Positions 44,421-52,400 of a DNA stretch of 64,000 nt are shown here, piece by piece (positions within the stretch are counted from its first letter, which is position 1; each line of letters starts with the position of its first letter). The notes under the pieces were generated by a model. That model ran no database searches. It was not told the origin of the DNA and worked only from the letters and a program-made list of their open reading frames with translations. Both the position numbers and the translations under genes were made by a program. The stretch spans positions 1-64,000 of the forward strand of contig NZ_ML675589.1 of the NCBI RefSeq assembly GCF_007826885.1. The letters run 5' to 3'. Origin of the DNA: Candidatus Nitrosocosmicus arcticus. GTDB lineage: Archaea > Thermoproteota > Nitrososphaeria > Nitrososphaerales > Nitrososphaeraceae.

Positions 44421-45197
44421 TTACCGACCTTTATTCGCGATAAGACTTGCAAAAATACCTCCCCCTATTCCGTTGTCTATATTTACGACAGAAAGACCAA
44501 ATGAACAGGTTTGGAGCATGGACGCCAAAGCACCTTTGCCATTATCTCCATAGCCATATCCTACAGAACAAGGCACACCTATTACGGGGACAGTTACCAA
44601 AGAGGTTACTACAGCTGGAAGTGCCCCCTCCATTCCGGCAACTACTACTATCACGTCGATACCGTCCGAAACCATTTGCTTCAATGAACTGAGCAATCTG
44701 TGAATTCCAGCTATACCAACATCATAAGCAAGACAAGACGTACAACCCATCGCTAATGTTGCCAAGCGTGCCTCTTCCGCAATCCCCACATCAGAAGTCC
44801 CTGCACAAATTATTCCCACTTTAGCTCCCCTATTTACAGGAAGAGAAGTTATTGTGTCGTAAACTAGAATAGAAGTTCCGTTACGGCTTCTGTCTACAAT
44901 AAAACCCTTTTTGCTATAATACTTGATTAATTTGCCTACTATCAAAGGTTTAATTTTGCTTACAAGGACATAACCTTTTTTCTCAAGGATTCGATTAACG
45001 ATTTTTACTAAGTCGCTAGTTTTTTTGTGTGTTGCAAGAATAATCTCTGGAATAGATTTTCTAAAATCTCTGTTAATGTCGATTTGAGCTATATCGTTCT
45101 CAATGTATTCTACAGAAAAAAGAGAGAGTGATTTCATCACTTCATCGAGGCTTTTCTTGTTATTGTAATAATCCAATAAAATATTTCTTAAATCCAT
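44421..45197 (-). CDS. larB: LarB, nickel-pincer cofactor synthesis
   Basis: A 258-residue PurE-like protein. It has RNGTSILVYDTITSLPVNRG, then GIICAGTSDVGIAEEARLAT, VIVVVAGMEGALPAVVTSLV and GVPCSVGYGYGDNGKGALAS. LarB carboxylates and hydrolyses nicotinic acid adenine dinucleotide to make the dicarboxylate precursor of the nickel-pincer nucleotide. The N-terminal 90 residues are the LarB-specific extension that distinguishes it from PurE. It is 16 bp downstream of a malate dehydrogenase, divergent from larC. Confidence 0.92.
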   Translation of the reverse strand: MDLRNILLDYYNNKKSLDEVMKSLSLFSVEYIENDIAQIDINRDFRKSIPEIILATHKKTSDLVKIVNRILEKKGYVLVSKIKPLIVGKLIKYYSKKGFIVDRSRNGTSILVYDTITSLPVNRGAKVGIICAGTSDVGIAEEARLATLAMGCTSCLAYDVGIAGIHRLLSSLKQMVSDGIDVIVVVAGMEGALPAVVTSLVTVPVIGVPCSVGYGYGDNGKGALASMLQTCSFGLSVVNIDNGIGGGIFASLIANKGR

Positions 45198-45213
45198 ATA
45201 ACATACAAATAAG

Positions 45214-46131
45214 TTAAAGTGGTAGAAGAGAGATAGCTTCCTTCACATTTTTAACTCCGTTTGCGAACTCTTGTTGTTCAAATTCGTTTAGGGGTAACTC
45301 TATAATTTTTTCTACTCCGTTCTTCCCAAGTACTGCAGGAACCCCAATACACACATCTTTTACTCCATATTCACCATCAACGTAAGTGGATAGTGGAATC
45401 ACAGTTTTTTTGTCTTTTACTATTGATTCAACCATTGTTGCCACCGCATTGCCTGGCGCATATACGGTAGCGCCTTTGTATTTGATGACTTCAGCAGCCA
45501 CCTGTTTGGTTTTTTCATAGATTTCTCTTGATTGCCTTTCATCTATGAAATGACTTAAAGGTATTCCAGAAATCGAAGAATATCTGATTAGCGGTAACAT
45601 TTTTTCACCATGTTCACTAATCACCATCGCTGAAATTGAAGCTCTGGACAAGCGGGTATACTCATGAATAAAGCTAGAGAATCGGGACAAGTCCAGCATT
45701 CCCCCCATTCCCATTATATTATTTTTAGGAAATTTGGTAGTCTTTAAAGCAAGATATGTCATAGGATCCAGCGGATTAGTTACTATAATTAGATTACACG
45801 TTTGACGATGTTCAGCGATTTTTGATGAAACATCCTTAACAATAGAAGCATTTGTTTTTAGGAGATCCATTCTCGTCATCCCAGGTTTGCGCCCAATCCC
45901 GGCGACCAAAATGACTATCTCCGAATCCCTCAAAATACTAAAGTCATTGGTGCCCTGGACAAAACTGTCCAGACCTTGTTCAGACAACTGATGATTGATA
46001 TCCATTGCCTCTCCTTGTGGCAATCCCTCGATGATATCAATTAGATTTATTTGAGGATCTAATTCCCTTATACCGCAATTTAAGGCAACCGAAGCCCCTA
46101 CTCTTCCAGAACCAATAATAGATATTGTCAT
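45214..46131 (-). CDS. mdh: malate dehydrogenase (LDH/MDH superfamily)
   Basis: A 305-residue NAD(P)-dependent 2-hydroxyacid dehydrogenase. It has the Rossmann motif ISIIGSGRVGASVALNCG, the substrate loop AGIGRKPGMTRMDLL, TNPLDPMTYLA, and the catalytic His in ISEHGEKMLPL. The Arg in GRKPGMTR is the residue that selects malate/oxaloacetate; lactate dehydrogenases have Gln there. It is divergent from larC and shares the larB transcript, so a link to 2-hydroxyacid metabolism is plausible. It probably also serves the citric acid pathway. Confidence 0.88.
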   Translation of the reverse strand: MTISIIGSGRVGASVALNCGIRELDPQINLIDIIEGLPQGEAMDINHQLSEQGLDSFVQGTNDFSILRDSEIVILVAGIGRKPGMTRMDLLKTNASIVKDVSSKIAEHRQTCNLIIVTNPLDPMTYLALKTTKFPKNNIMGMGGMLDLSRFSSFIHEYTRLSRASISAMVISEHGEKMLPLIRYSSISGIPLSHFIDERQSREIYEKTKQVAAEVIKYKGATVYAPGNAVATMVESIVKDKKTVIPLSTYVDGEYGVKDVCIGVPAVLGKNGVEKIIELPLNEFEQQEFANGVKNVKEAISLLPL

Positions 46132-46283
46132 ACAAATGTGACATTATTTTTTTTATTTATAGTTTTAAATTTTGTCTATAATTTTAAAATCCAATTATCA
46201 ATAGTAAATTAAGCATTCAATCAGTGATTTGAGATCTGGGCTATAAAACCCATTATAGAGGGGTTCACATAATAAAAATATAG

Positions 46284-47543
46284 TTGAGAAAAATAGTTGT
46301 AATTGATCCGCAGGTTGCCGGAATTTCAGGGGATATGTTCCTATCTGCTTTGGTAGATTGTGGTGCCAATAAGAATAAAATCATTAATAACATAAAGACG
46401 ATAGAAAAACTATTTTCCGATACCATAATAAGAAAGATAGAATTCATAAATTCTGAATCAAATGGAATAAGGGCAACAAAATTTCTTTTTGATATTGAAG
46501 AGAAATTACTAGAGCGAAGTGCCTCTGAGATGTTAAGAATACTGGCCAATTGCTGCGAAGTTACAAACCTTTCTGAATTGGCAAAAAAATTTGTAGTGGA
46601 AACGATGAAAACCATAATCAGAGTAGAATCAAGAATTCATAATAAAGAGGTGAAAGACCTACACCTCCACGAGTCATCTAGCATTGACACGGCGGCAGAC
46701 ATAATTGGAAGCGCCACTGCTCTTGATGACTTGGATCTATTGTATGAGACGACTTTTTACTCTACTAAGGTTGCTGTCGGTGGAGGAACAACTCAATTCT
46801 CACATGGAACGATTCCAAATCCTACCAACGCCGTGTTGGAGATTTTTAGGATTTTAGAGTTACCAATAGCAGGAGGTCCAGCTCACTCTGAAATGACTAC
46901 ACCTACAGGAGCAGCGATACTAGCTGGATTGAATCCTAAAATTATTAGTACATATCCTGAATTTATACCTCATAAAATAGGATACGGTGCAGGGGCTAAG
47001 AAATTTGAGGGCATTCCTAACATTTTAAGGATATCTATTGGAAAGTCAAATATTTATGCCTCAATACAATCAGACACAGTATCGGTTCTTGAGACAAATA
47101 TTGATGATATGGCCGGTGAAATGATGGGTGATCTGGTAGAAAAGTTATCAAAATTAGATGCAGGAGTAAAGGATGTTACACTGGTTAGCGGGATAACTAA
47201 GAAGAATAGACCAGTACATGTTCTCAAGGTTATTTGTTCTGAAGACATTGAAAAAAGGATCATAGAATTGATTTTTAATGAGACAGGAACATTAGGTATT
47301 AGAAAAACTATAAATGAGAGATACAAACTGGAGCGATTTAGTGTTCTGCTCCCGATCACAATTCAAAATCAAGAATATGTCATAAGCGTAAAGATATCAA
47401 AAGATCAGCAAGGCAAAATAATTAATATAAAACCAGAGTTTGATAATATTCGAGAAATTGCAAATAAGCTTGGATTTCCTTTGAAGAAGACCATGGAAAC
47501 AGTCAATAATTTAATATTTCAAAGGAATCTATATGACATATAG
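46284..47543 (+). CDS. larC: LarC, nickel insertion into the pincer cofactor
   Basis: A 419-residue DUF111 protein: VIDPQVAGISGDMFLSALVD at the N-terminus, DLHLHESSSIDTAADIIGSA near 125, GTIPNPTNAVLEIFRILELP near 175, and TNIDDMAGEMMGDLVEKL near 270. LarC is a CTP-dependent cyclometallase that inserts nickel. It is a single uninterrupted frame, without the frameshift that splits larC in some Lactobacillus. The start is TTG. It is followed 10 bp later by larE. Confidence 0.93.
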   Translation: MRKIVVIDPQVAGISGDMFLSALVDCGANKNKIINNIKTIEKLFSDTIIRKIEFINSESNGIRATKFLFDIEEKLLERSASEMLRILANCCEVTNLSELAKKFVVETMKTIIRVESRIHNKEVKDLHLHESSSIDTAADIIGSATALDDLDLLYETTFYSTKVAVGGGTTQFSHGTIPNPTNAVLEIFRILELPIAGGPAHSEMTTPTGAAILAGLNPKIISTYPEFIPHKIGYGAGAKKFEGIPNILRISIGKSNIYASIQSDTVSVLETNIDDMAGEMMGDLVEKLSKLDAGVKDVTLVSGITKKNRPVHVLKVICSEDIEKRIIELIFNETGTLGIRKTINERYKLERFSVLLPITIQNQEYVISVKISKDQQGKIINIKPEFDNIREIANKLGFPLKKTMETVNNLIFQRNLYDI

Positions 47544-47553
47544 CTGATCTTAG

Positions 47554-48435
47554 ATGTCGATTAATACAATCAAGAGTGGGGACGATTCAAACCAAAGTAG
47601 ATATCATCTACTACTTAATTGGTTTAGATCCAGAAATTGTAAAGTTCTAGTCGCCCTTTCCGGCGGAGTAGATAGCGCGCTAGTGGCCCTCGCAGCTAGG
47701 CATGCGCTGGGAAAGGATAAGGTTCTGGCAATAACTGCAAATTATCAGACTTTGGCAAACGAAGAATTAGAAACTGCTAAAAAAGTGGCCAAAGAGATTG
47801 ATGTAATTCACCTTTTAATAGAATACAACGAATTAGAAAATCCAAATTTCACAAAGAACGACAAGCTTCGTTGCTTTCACTGTAGAAGTGAGTTGGCCAC
47901 AAATTTGTTAAAGGTAGCTAAGGAGAAAAATATCACTCTGCTTGTAGATGGTACTAACCTTGATGACTTAGATGATGACAGGCCAGGAATGGTCGCACTA
48001 CATTCTAGGGGAATAAAAAGCCCCCTATTGGAAATTGGATTGAATAAGAATGAGGTCCGTCACTTAGCTAGAATCAATAATTTGTCTGTTCATGATAAAC
48101 CTTCGAATTCATGCTTGGCTTCAAGAGTTCCTCACGGAACGGAAATCGAGCTAGTCAAATTAAGACGCATCGAAAGATGCGAGATAATAGTAAAAAAAAT
48201 ATCTGGCGCTAGGCAGTTAAGAGTAAGGGATCATGACACAATAGCAAGAATTGAGGTGGAGAAGAGCGAAATCACGAAATTATGTACCCATGACAAAATT
48301 GATAAAATAGTATCTGCAATCAAAGATTTAGGCTTTAAACACGTCACATTAGATTTAGAAGGTTACGGAAAAAAGGATATTAGAAAACTATACGAAAATG
48401 AGATAATAACAATAGATAAATATGTTAGAAAATAA
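47554..48435 (+). CDS. larE: LarE sulfur transferase, probable iron-sulfur type
   Basis: A 293-residue PP-loop ATPase (SGGVDS, residues 36-41) that adds sulfur to the adenylated cofactor precursor. It has three cysteines in key places: C107 and C110 (RCFHCR) and C187 (SNSCLASR). LarE enzymes with one such Cys sacrifice it, while those with three hold a [4Fe-4S] cluster and carry extra sulfide. This one is of the latter type by residue pattern. The adjacent overlapping cysteine desulfurase would supply sulfur. Confidence 0.92.
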   Translation: MSINTIKSGDDSNQSRYHLLLNWFRSRNCKVLVALSGGVDSALVALAARHALGKDKVLAITANYQTLANEELETAKKVAKEIDVIHLLIEYNELENPNFTKNDKLRCFHCRSELATNLLKVAKEKNITLLVDGTNLDDLDDDRPGMVALHSRGIKSPLLEIGLNKNEVRHLARINNLSVHDKPSNSCLASRVPHGTEIELVKLRRIERCEIIVKKISGARQLRVRDHDTIARIEVEKSEITKLCTHDKIDKIVSAIKDLGFKHVTLDLEGYGKKDIRKLYENEIITIDKYVRK

Positions 48436-49633
48436 CCGTACCAAAACCAAGGATCCCATTTATTTAGACAACGCATCTTCATCGCCGATTGACATTGATG
48501 TAATTAATGAAATGTTACCATTTTTAACCGGCAATTACGGAAACCCATCATCACTTCATGATTTAGGTAGAAAGTCAACTATCGCCGTATCTAATGCACG
48601 ATTCCGGATATCCAAGTTGATCGGTTCTAAATATAACGAGATTTATTTTACCTCTGGTGGGACTGAATCCAATAACTTAGCCCTCATTGGATGTGCTAGG
48701 ATGCTCAACAAGATAAATCCATCATGCAAAAGAATATTGATATCTAAAATAGAGCATGATTCCATAATAGAGACTGTCAACTTTATTGAAAAGGATCTGA
48801 AATTTGAGATAGATTATTTGCCCATAAAGAAAGATGGATTAATTGATTTAGATACTTTTAGTGAAATGGTATCGCCAAAAACCAGTTTGATTAGCATAAT
48901 GCTAGCAAATAACGAAATAGGAACTATTCAACCCATCAAAGCTCTGGTTGAAATCGCAAAAGCAAAAAATGAAAATACTATTTTTCATTCAGATGCAGTC
49001 CAAGCCCTAGGCAAGATTCCAATAAATGTTAATGACTTGAAAATAGATATGATGACGATTTCCTCACATAAGATAAATGGGCCTAAAGGAATTGGAGCGT
49101 TATTCATAAAACAAGGATTACATATTAAGCCGATAATATTTGGCGGCGGACAGGAATTGAATCTAAGATCAGGAACAGAGAACGTCTGTGCCATTGTTGG
49201 CTTTGGTAAGGCCTGTGAAATTTGGAAAGAGAAACTCGAATCTGTCCAAACCGAAATTAAGAGGCTGCAAAGATATATGATAGACAGAATAGTCAATGAA
49301 GTACCAGGATCTGCATTAAATGGCTCGATGGAGAATCGAATTTCCAATAATGTCAACTTTTCTTTCGCTGGCATAAATGGAGAGGACTTGTTGATAAAAT
49401 TGGATGAATATGGTATTGAGGCTTCTACAGGTTCTGCTTGTTCTTCTAACAAGAAACAAAAAGCATCTCATGTTCTGAAAGCTCTAGGTTTGTCTTATGA
49501 TCAAGTAAGGGGTTCAATAAGGTTTTCCATAGGACACCAAAACACACAAGAGGAATTAAAAAATGCTATAGATACTCTAAAAAATTTAATTAAAGAATTT
49601 AGAAAAATAAACGGTGTGGTTTTGCGTGAATGA
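48422..49633 (+). CDS. iscS: cysteine desulfurase (IscS/NifS family)
   Basis: A 403-residue PLP enzyme. It has YLDNASSSPIDIDVINEM at the start, FTSGGTESNNLALIG, SDAVQALGKIPINV, SSHKINGPKGIGALF with the PLP-binding Lys, and STGSACSSNKKQKASHVL with the catalytic Cys on a short class I loop. It releases sulfur from cysteine for Fe-S clusters and thio-cofactors. It overlaps larE by 14 bp, strongly suggesting coupling to LarE and its cluster, though it may also be the general enzyme. Confidence 0.93.
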   Translation: MLENNRTKTKDPIYLDNASSSPIDIDVINEMLPFLTGNYGNPSSLHDLGRKSTIAVSNARFRISKLIGSKYNEIYFTSGGTESNNLALIGCARMLNKINPSCKRILISKIEHDSIIETVNFIEKDLKFEIDYLPIKKDGLIDLDTFSEMVSPKTSLISIMLANNEIGTIQPIKALVEIAKAKNENTIFHSDAVQALGKIPINVNDLKIDMMTISSHKINGPKGIGALFIKQGLHIKPIIFGGGQELNLRSGTENVCAIVGFGKACEIWKEKLESVQTEIKRLQRYMIDRIVNEVPGSALNGSMENRISNNVNFSFAGINGEDLLIKLDEYGIEASTGSACSSNKKQKASHVLKALGLSYDQVRGSIRFSIGHQNTQEELKNAIDTLKNLIKEFRKINGVVLRE

Positions 49634-49747
49634 ACTGTGAACTATTACACCATTGTTATTCAAATCTAAACATAGTCATACCTTGAAACTATTGCTGAAA
49701 GTCGTATAGAAAGGTTCTTCTTAATGCTAATCGCATATTATTATAAT

Positions 49748-50260
49748 ATGTCTTCAAATCAGAACAATAATTTGAATAGTAAGACGACTAGCAAGAATAT
49801 CAATATTGGTGATGAGGCGCCAGATTTTGAGCTTTTAGACACGAACCAGGAAGTTCATAGATTATCAGCCAATAAAGAAGGATTGACAATTTTGGCGTTC
49901 TTCCCAGCTGCGGGCTCTCCAGTATGTACTATTGAAATGTGTAGTTTCAGAGATACCCTTAATAGCTTAAAAAAAGAAAACATAAATATCCTGGGAATAT
50001 CGGTTGATAGTCCTTTTGCAAATAAAGTTTTTGCTGAACATCATAAACTAAACTTTCCCGTTTTAAGCGACTATAACAGAGAAGTTATCGAGCAATACAA
50101 TGTTGTAATGCCCAGTTTAGGTAAACTAAAGGATTTCAAAGTAGCTAAAAGGTCCATATTCGTTGTGAATAATAATAACCATAAGGTAGTATATAAATGG
50201 GTAACAGACAATCCACTCATCGAACCCAACTACAAAGAAATCAAAACCATAATCTCATAA
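49748..50260 (+). CDS. peroxiredoxin (BCP/PrxQ-like)
   Basis: About 170 residues. After a polar Asn/Lys-rich N-terminus there is IGDEAPDFELLDTNQEVHRL, then FFPAAGSPVCTIEMCSFRDT (peroxidatic Cys, with a second Cys five residues later as in PrxQ), and YNVVMPSLGKLKDFKVAKRS. It reduces hydroperoxides with thiol donors. A frame start at 49724 adds eight residues (LIAYYY); I prefer the second ATG. A 14-bp inverted repeat follows the stop. Confidence 0.88.
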   Translation: MSSNQNNNLNSKTTSKNINIGDEAPDFELLDTNQEVHRLSANKEGLTILAFFPAAGSPVCTIEMCSFRDTLNSLKKENINILGISVDSPFANKVFAEHHKLNFPVLSDYNREVIEQYNVVMPSLGKLKDFKVAKRSIFVVNNNNHKVVYKWVTDNPLIEPNYKEIKTIIS

Positions 50261-50289
50261 AAATTAAATCCTTTAAAAGGATTTAATTT
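50261..50289. terminator. 14-bp inverted repeat, likely two-way terminator
   Basis: AAATTAAATCCTTT and its perfect inverse, separated by a single A, begin directly after the peroxiredoxin stop codon. It lies between convergent genes (peroxiredoxin plus strand, carboxylase operon minus strand) and is followed by T-rich sequence. A bidirectional terminator is the simplest reading. Confidence 0.65.
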
Positions 50290-50360
50290 CCTCTCAGATT
50301 TTCTTTTATTTGTTCGAATAAATGACTAATAGTAATACCTATATACAAATAATTGTTACT

Positions 50361-50873
50361 TTAATCAAGAATTGCTACAACATCATTCCTCGAAATACTC
50401 TGACCTTCTTTAACTTTGAGATCTCTTACCGTTCCATCTCTAGGTGATTTGATGGCAACTTGCATTTTCATAGATTCCAAAACTACGATGTTATCGCCCT
50501 GTTTGACAGCATCGCCTTTATTTACAGCTATTGATATTACCCTACCAGGTATCTGACTCGATATTGTATTCTGGGAAGTGGCACCTCCTGAAATGGCACT
50601 TGATTTTTCAATTATTTCAGTCAATTTTGCATGTTTTTTGAGAAACATTGGTTGACCATCCAATATTATTTTTAATTCTGTGCTTGTGACTTCAGTAATC
50701 TTGATTTCATGAAAGGCATTATCAAACAAGAATTCAAATTTGTCTGATTTTATATCTATTACATTTATGAGGTGATCAGATCCATTAATTTGGGCAACTA
50801 AATTGCCTTCTTTATCAAAACCTATGATTTTACCGTTAAATTCTTCCTTTATATCATCAACCTTAATTTCCAT
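50361..50873 (-). CDS. accB: biotin carboxyl carrier protein of acyl-CoA carboxylase
   Basis: A 170-residue protein whose C-terminal 75 residues are a biotinyl domain with VVLESMKMQVAIKSPRDGTV; the biotinylated Lys is residue 136. The N-terminal part has the beta-rich look of the linker/BT region in archaeal carboxylases. It is the mobile arm between the carboxylase and transferase subunits. It is 6 bp downstream of accC. Length matches the separate BCCP of Nitrososphaeria. Confidence 0.93.
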   Translation of the reverse strand: MEIKVDDIKEEFNGKIIGFDKEGNLVAQINGSDHLINVIDIKSDKFEFLFDNAFHEIKITEVTSTELKIILDGQPMFLKKHAKLTEIIEKSSAISGGATSQNTISSQIPGRVISIAVNKGDAVKQGDNIVVLESMKMQVAIKSPRDGTVRDLKVKEGQSISRNDVVAILD

Positions 50874-50879
50874 TCTATT

Positions 50880-52388
50880 TCAAGCAACTCCACCAAATTT
50901 CCAGTTGTTCTGAACAGAATGATCCCTCTTTGAGGGTCGTTTGACATATTCGGTTTGGATGATCGCAGATGCGACCGCCGGTAAAATTCTTCTTTGTCTG
51001 TCAGAATTCTTAGCCTTTAATTCTTTTCTCATTTTCTCTATGATAGAATACCTATCAAGGTAATCTGTTGATAAATCACCATTAATAAAGTGTTCATCAT
51101 TCATTATGGTTTTGTACAATGGTATAGTAGTATTTATTCCCTCAATCATGAACTCATCCAAAGCATTTCGCATTCTTCGACGCGATTCATCAAATGATGA
51201 TCCCCAAGTTATTAGCTTAGCAGTTAAAGAATCATAAAAGCCAGAGACGGTGCATCCGGGATATAAATAAGTATCCACGCGTATGCCTGGGCCGTATGGT
51301 AAATTGCAATAGGGTACTTTACCTACTGAAGGAGCAAAATCATAGAATGGATCTTCAGCATTAATACGACATTCTAATGCGGCACCGTTTAACGTCAGAT
51401 CGTGTTGCTTGAAGGGGATTGGTTCGCCATTTGCAATCGATATTTGCAATTTTACCAAATCCAGGCCGGTAACAAGCTCGGTTACAGGATGTTCGACCTG
51501 CAATCTAGAATTAATCTCGATAAAGTAATAATTACCTTGTGGATCGCAGAGAAATTCAGCTGTTCCTGCATTTAGATAGTCAACTGCGTCAGCGGCTCTC
51601 TTTGCGATCTCTCCAATTTCATTTCTCTTTTCAGACGTCATTATTGGAGAGGGAGACATTTCGATTAGTTTTTGATGCCTTCTTTGAATTGAACATTCTC
51701 GCTCAAACAAATGTCTGGTGTTTCCGTGTGAATCCCTAACCAATTGAAATTCGATATGTCGAATTTTTTCCAAAAACTTTTCGACAAAGAGAGCAGCCTT
51801 TCCAAATGCAGCTTTTGACTCTGCGGAGGCCATTTCAAATTCCTGTCTCAACTCTTTTTCGTCCTTAGCAAGTCTGATACCGCGTCCACCCCCACCGTAT
51901 GCTGATTTTAGTAAAACCGGGTATCCAGCTTCGTTAGCGATTTCTACTGCTTTATCAACATCATCAATGACTCCTTCACTACCCGGAACTGTGGGAACTT
52001 CAGCCTGTTTCATTATGCGCTTACACTTCATTTTATCTCCGGTTAGCTCCATCGCTAGGCTTTTAGGACCGATAAAAATAATATTGTTCTTCTCACATAA
52101 TTCAGCAAAAGTTTCATTTTCTGAAAGAAAGCCGTATCCAGGATGTATCGCATCTACCCCTGCTTTTACAGCAACCTCCATAATTCGGTTCATGTTTAAA
52201 TAGCTCAAAGCAGGAGCCGCCGGTCCGATATGATATGCTTCATCAGCTCGTTTAACGTGGATAGAATTCTTATCCTCATCTGAATATACAGATACGGATT
52301 TTAGTTCTAGTTCCTTGCAGGCTCTAATGATTCTTAGGGCGATCTCTCCTCGGTTTGCAATCAGTATACTTGATATTTGTTTTGACAT
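50880..52388 (-). CDS. accC: biotin carboxylase subunit of acetyl-CoA/propionyl-CoA carboxylase
   Basis: A 502-residue ATP-grasp enzyme: SILIANRGEIALRIIRACKE at the start, HPGYGFLSEN, the glycine-rich ATP loop SAYGGGGRGIRLAKDE, RECSIQRRHQKLIE, FIEINSRLQVEHPVTE with the metal and catalytic residues, and a C-terminal domain with YDSLTAKLI. It carboxylates biotin on AccB with bicarbonate and ATP. In these archaea this trio carries out both acetyl-CoA and propionyl-CoA carboxylation in the hydroxypropionate/hydroxybutyrate CO2 fixation cycle. Confidence 0.95.
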   Translation of the reverse strand: MSKQISSILIANRGEIALRIIRACKELELKSVSVYSDEDKNSIHVKRADEAYHIGPAAPALSYLNMNRIMEVAVKAGVDAIHPGYGFLSENETFAELCEKNNIIFIGPKSLAMELTGDKMKCKRIMKQAEVPTVPGSEGVIDDVDKAVEIANEAGYPVLLKSAYGGGGRGIRLAKDEKELRQEFEMASAESKAAFGKAALFVEKFLEKIRHIEFQLVRDSHGNTRHLFERECSIQRRHQKLIEMSPSPIMTSEKRNEIGEIAKRAADAVDYLNAGTAEFLCDPQGNYYFIEINSRLQVEHPVTELVTGLDLVKLQISIANGEPIPFKQHDLTLNGAALECRINAEDPFYDFAPSVGKVPYCNLPYGPGIRVDTYLYPGCTVSGFYDSLTAKLITWGSSFDESRRRMRNALDEFMIEGINTTIPLYKTIMNDEHFINGDLSTDYLDRYSIIEKMRKELKAKNSDRQRRILPAVASAIIQTEYVKRPSKRDHSVQNNWKFGGVA

Positions 52389-52390
52389 TT

Positions 52391-52397
52391 AATCACC
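52391..52397 (-). promoter_or_regulatory. Shine-Dalgarno site of accC
   Basis: GGTGATT on the minus strand lies in the 12-bp gap between the pccB stop and the accC ATG and complements the 16S rRNA 3' end. It indicates translation of accC from a polycistronic message. Confidence 0.6.
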
Positions 52398-52400
52398 TAC

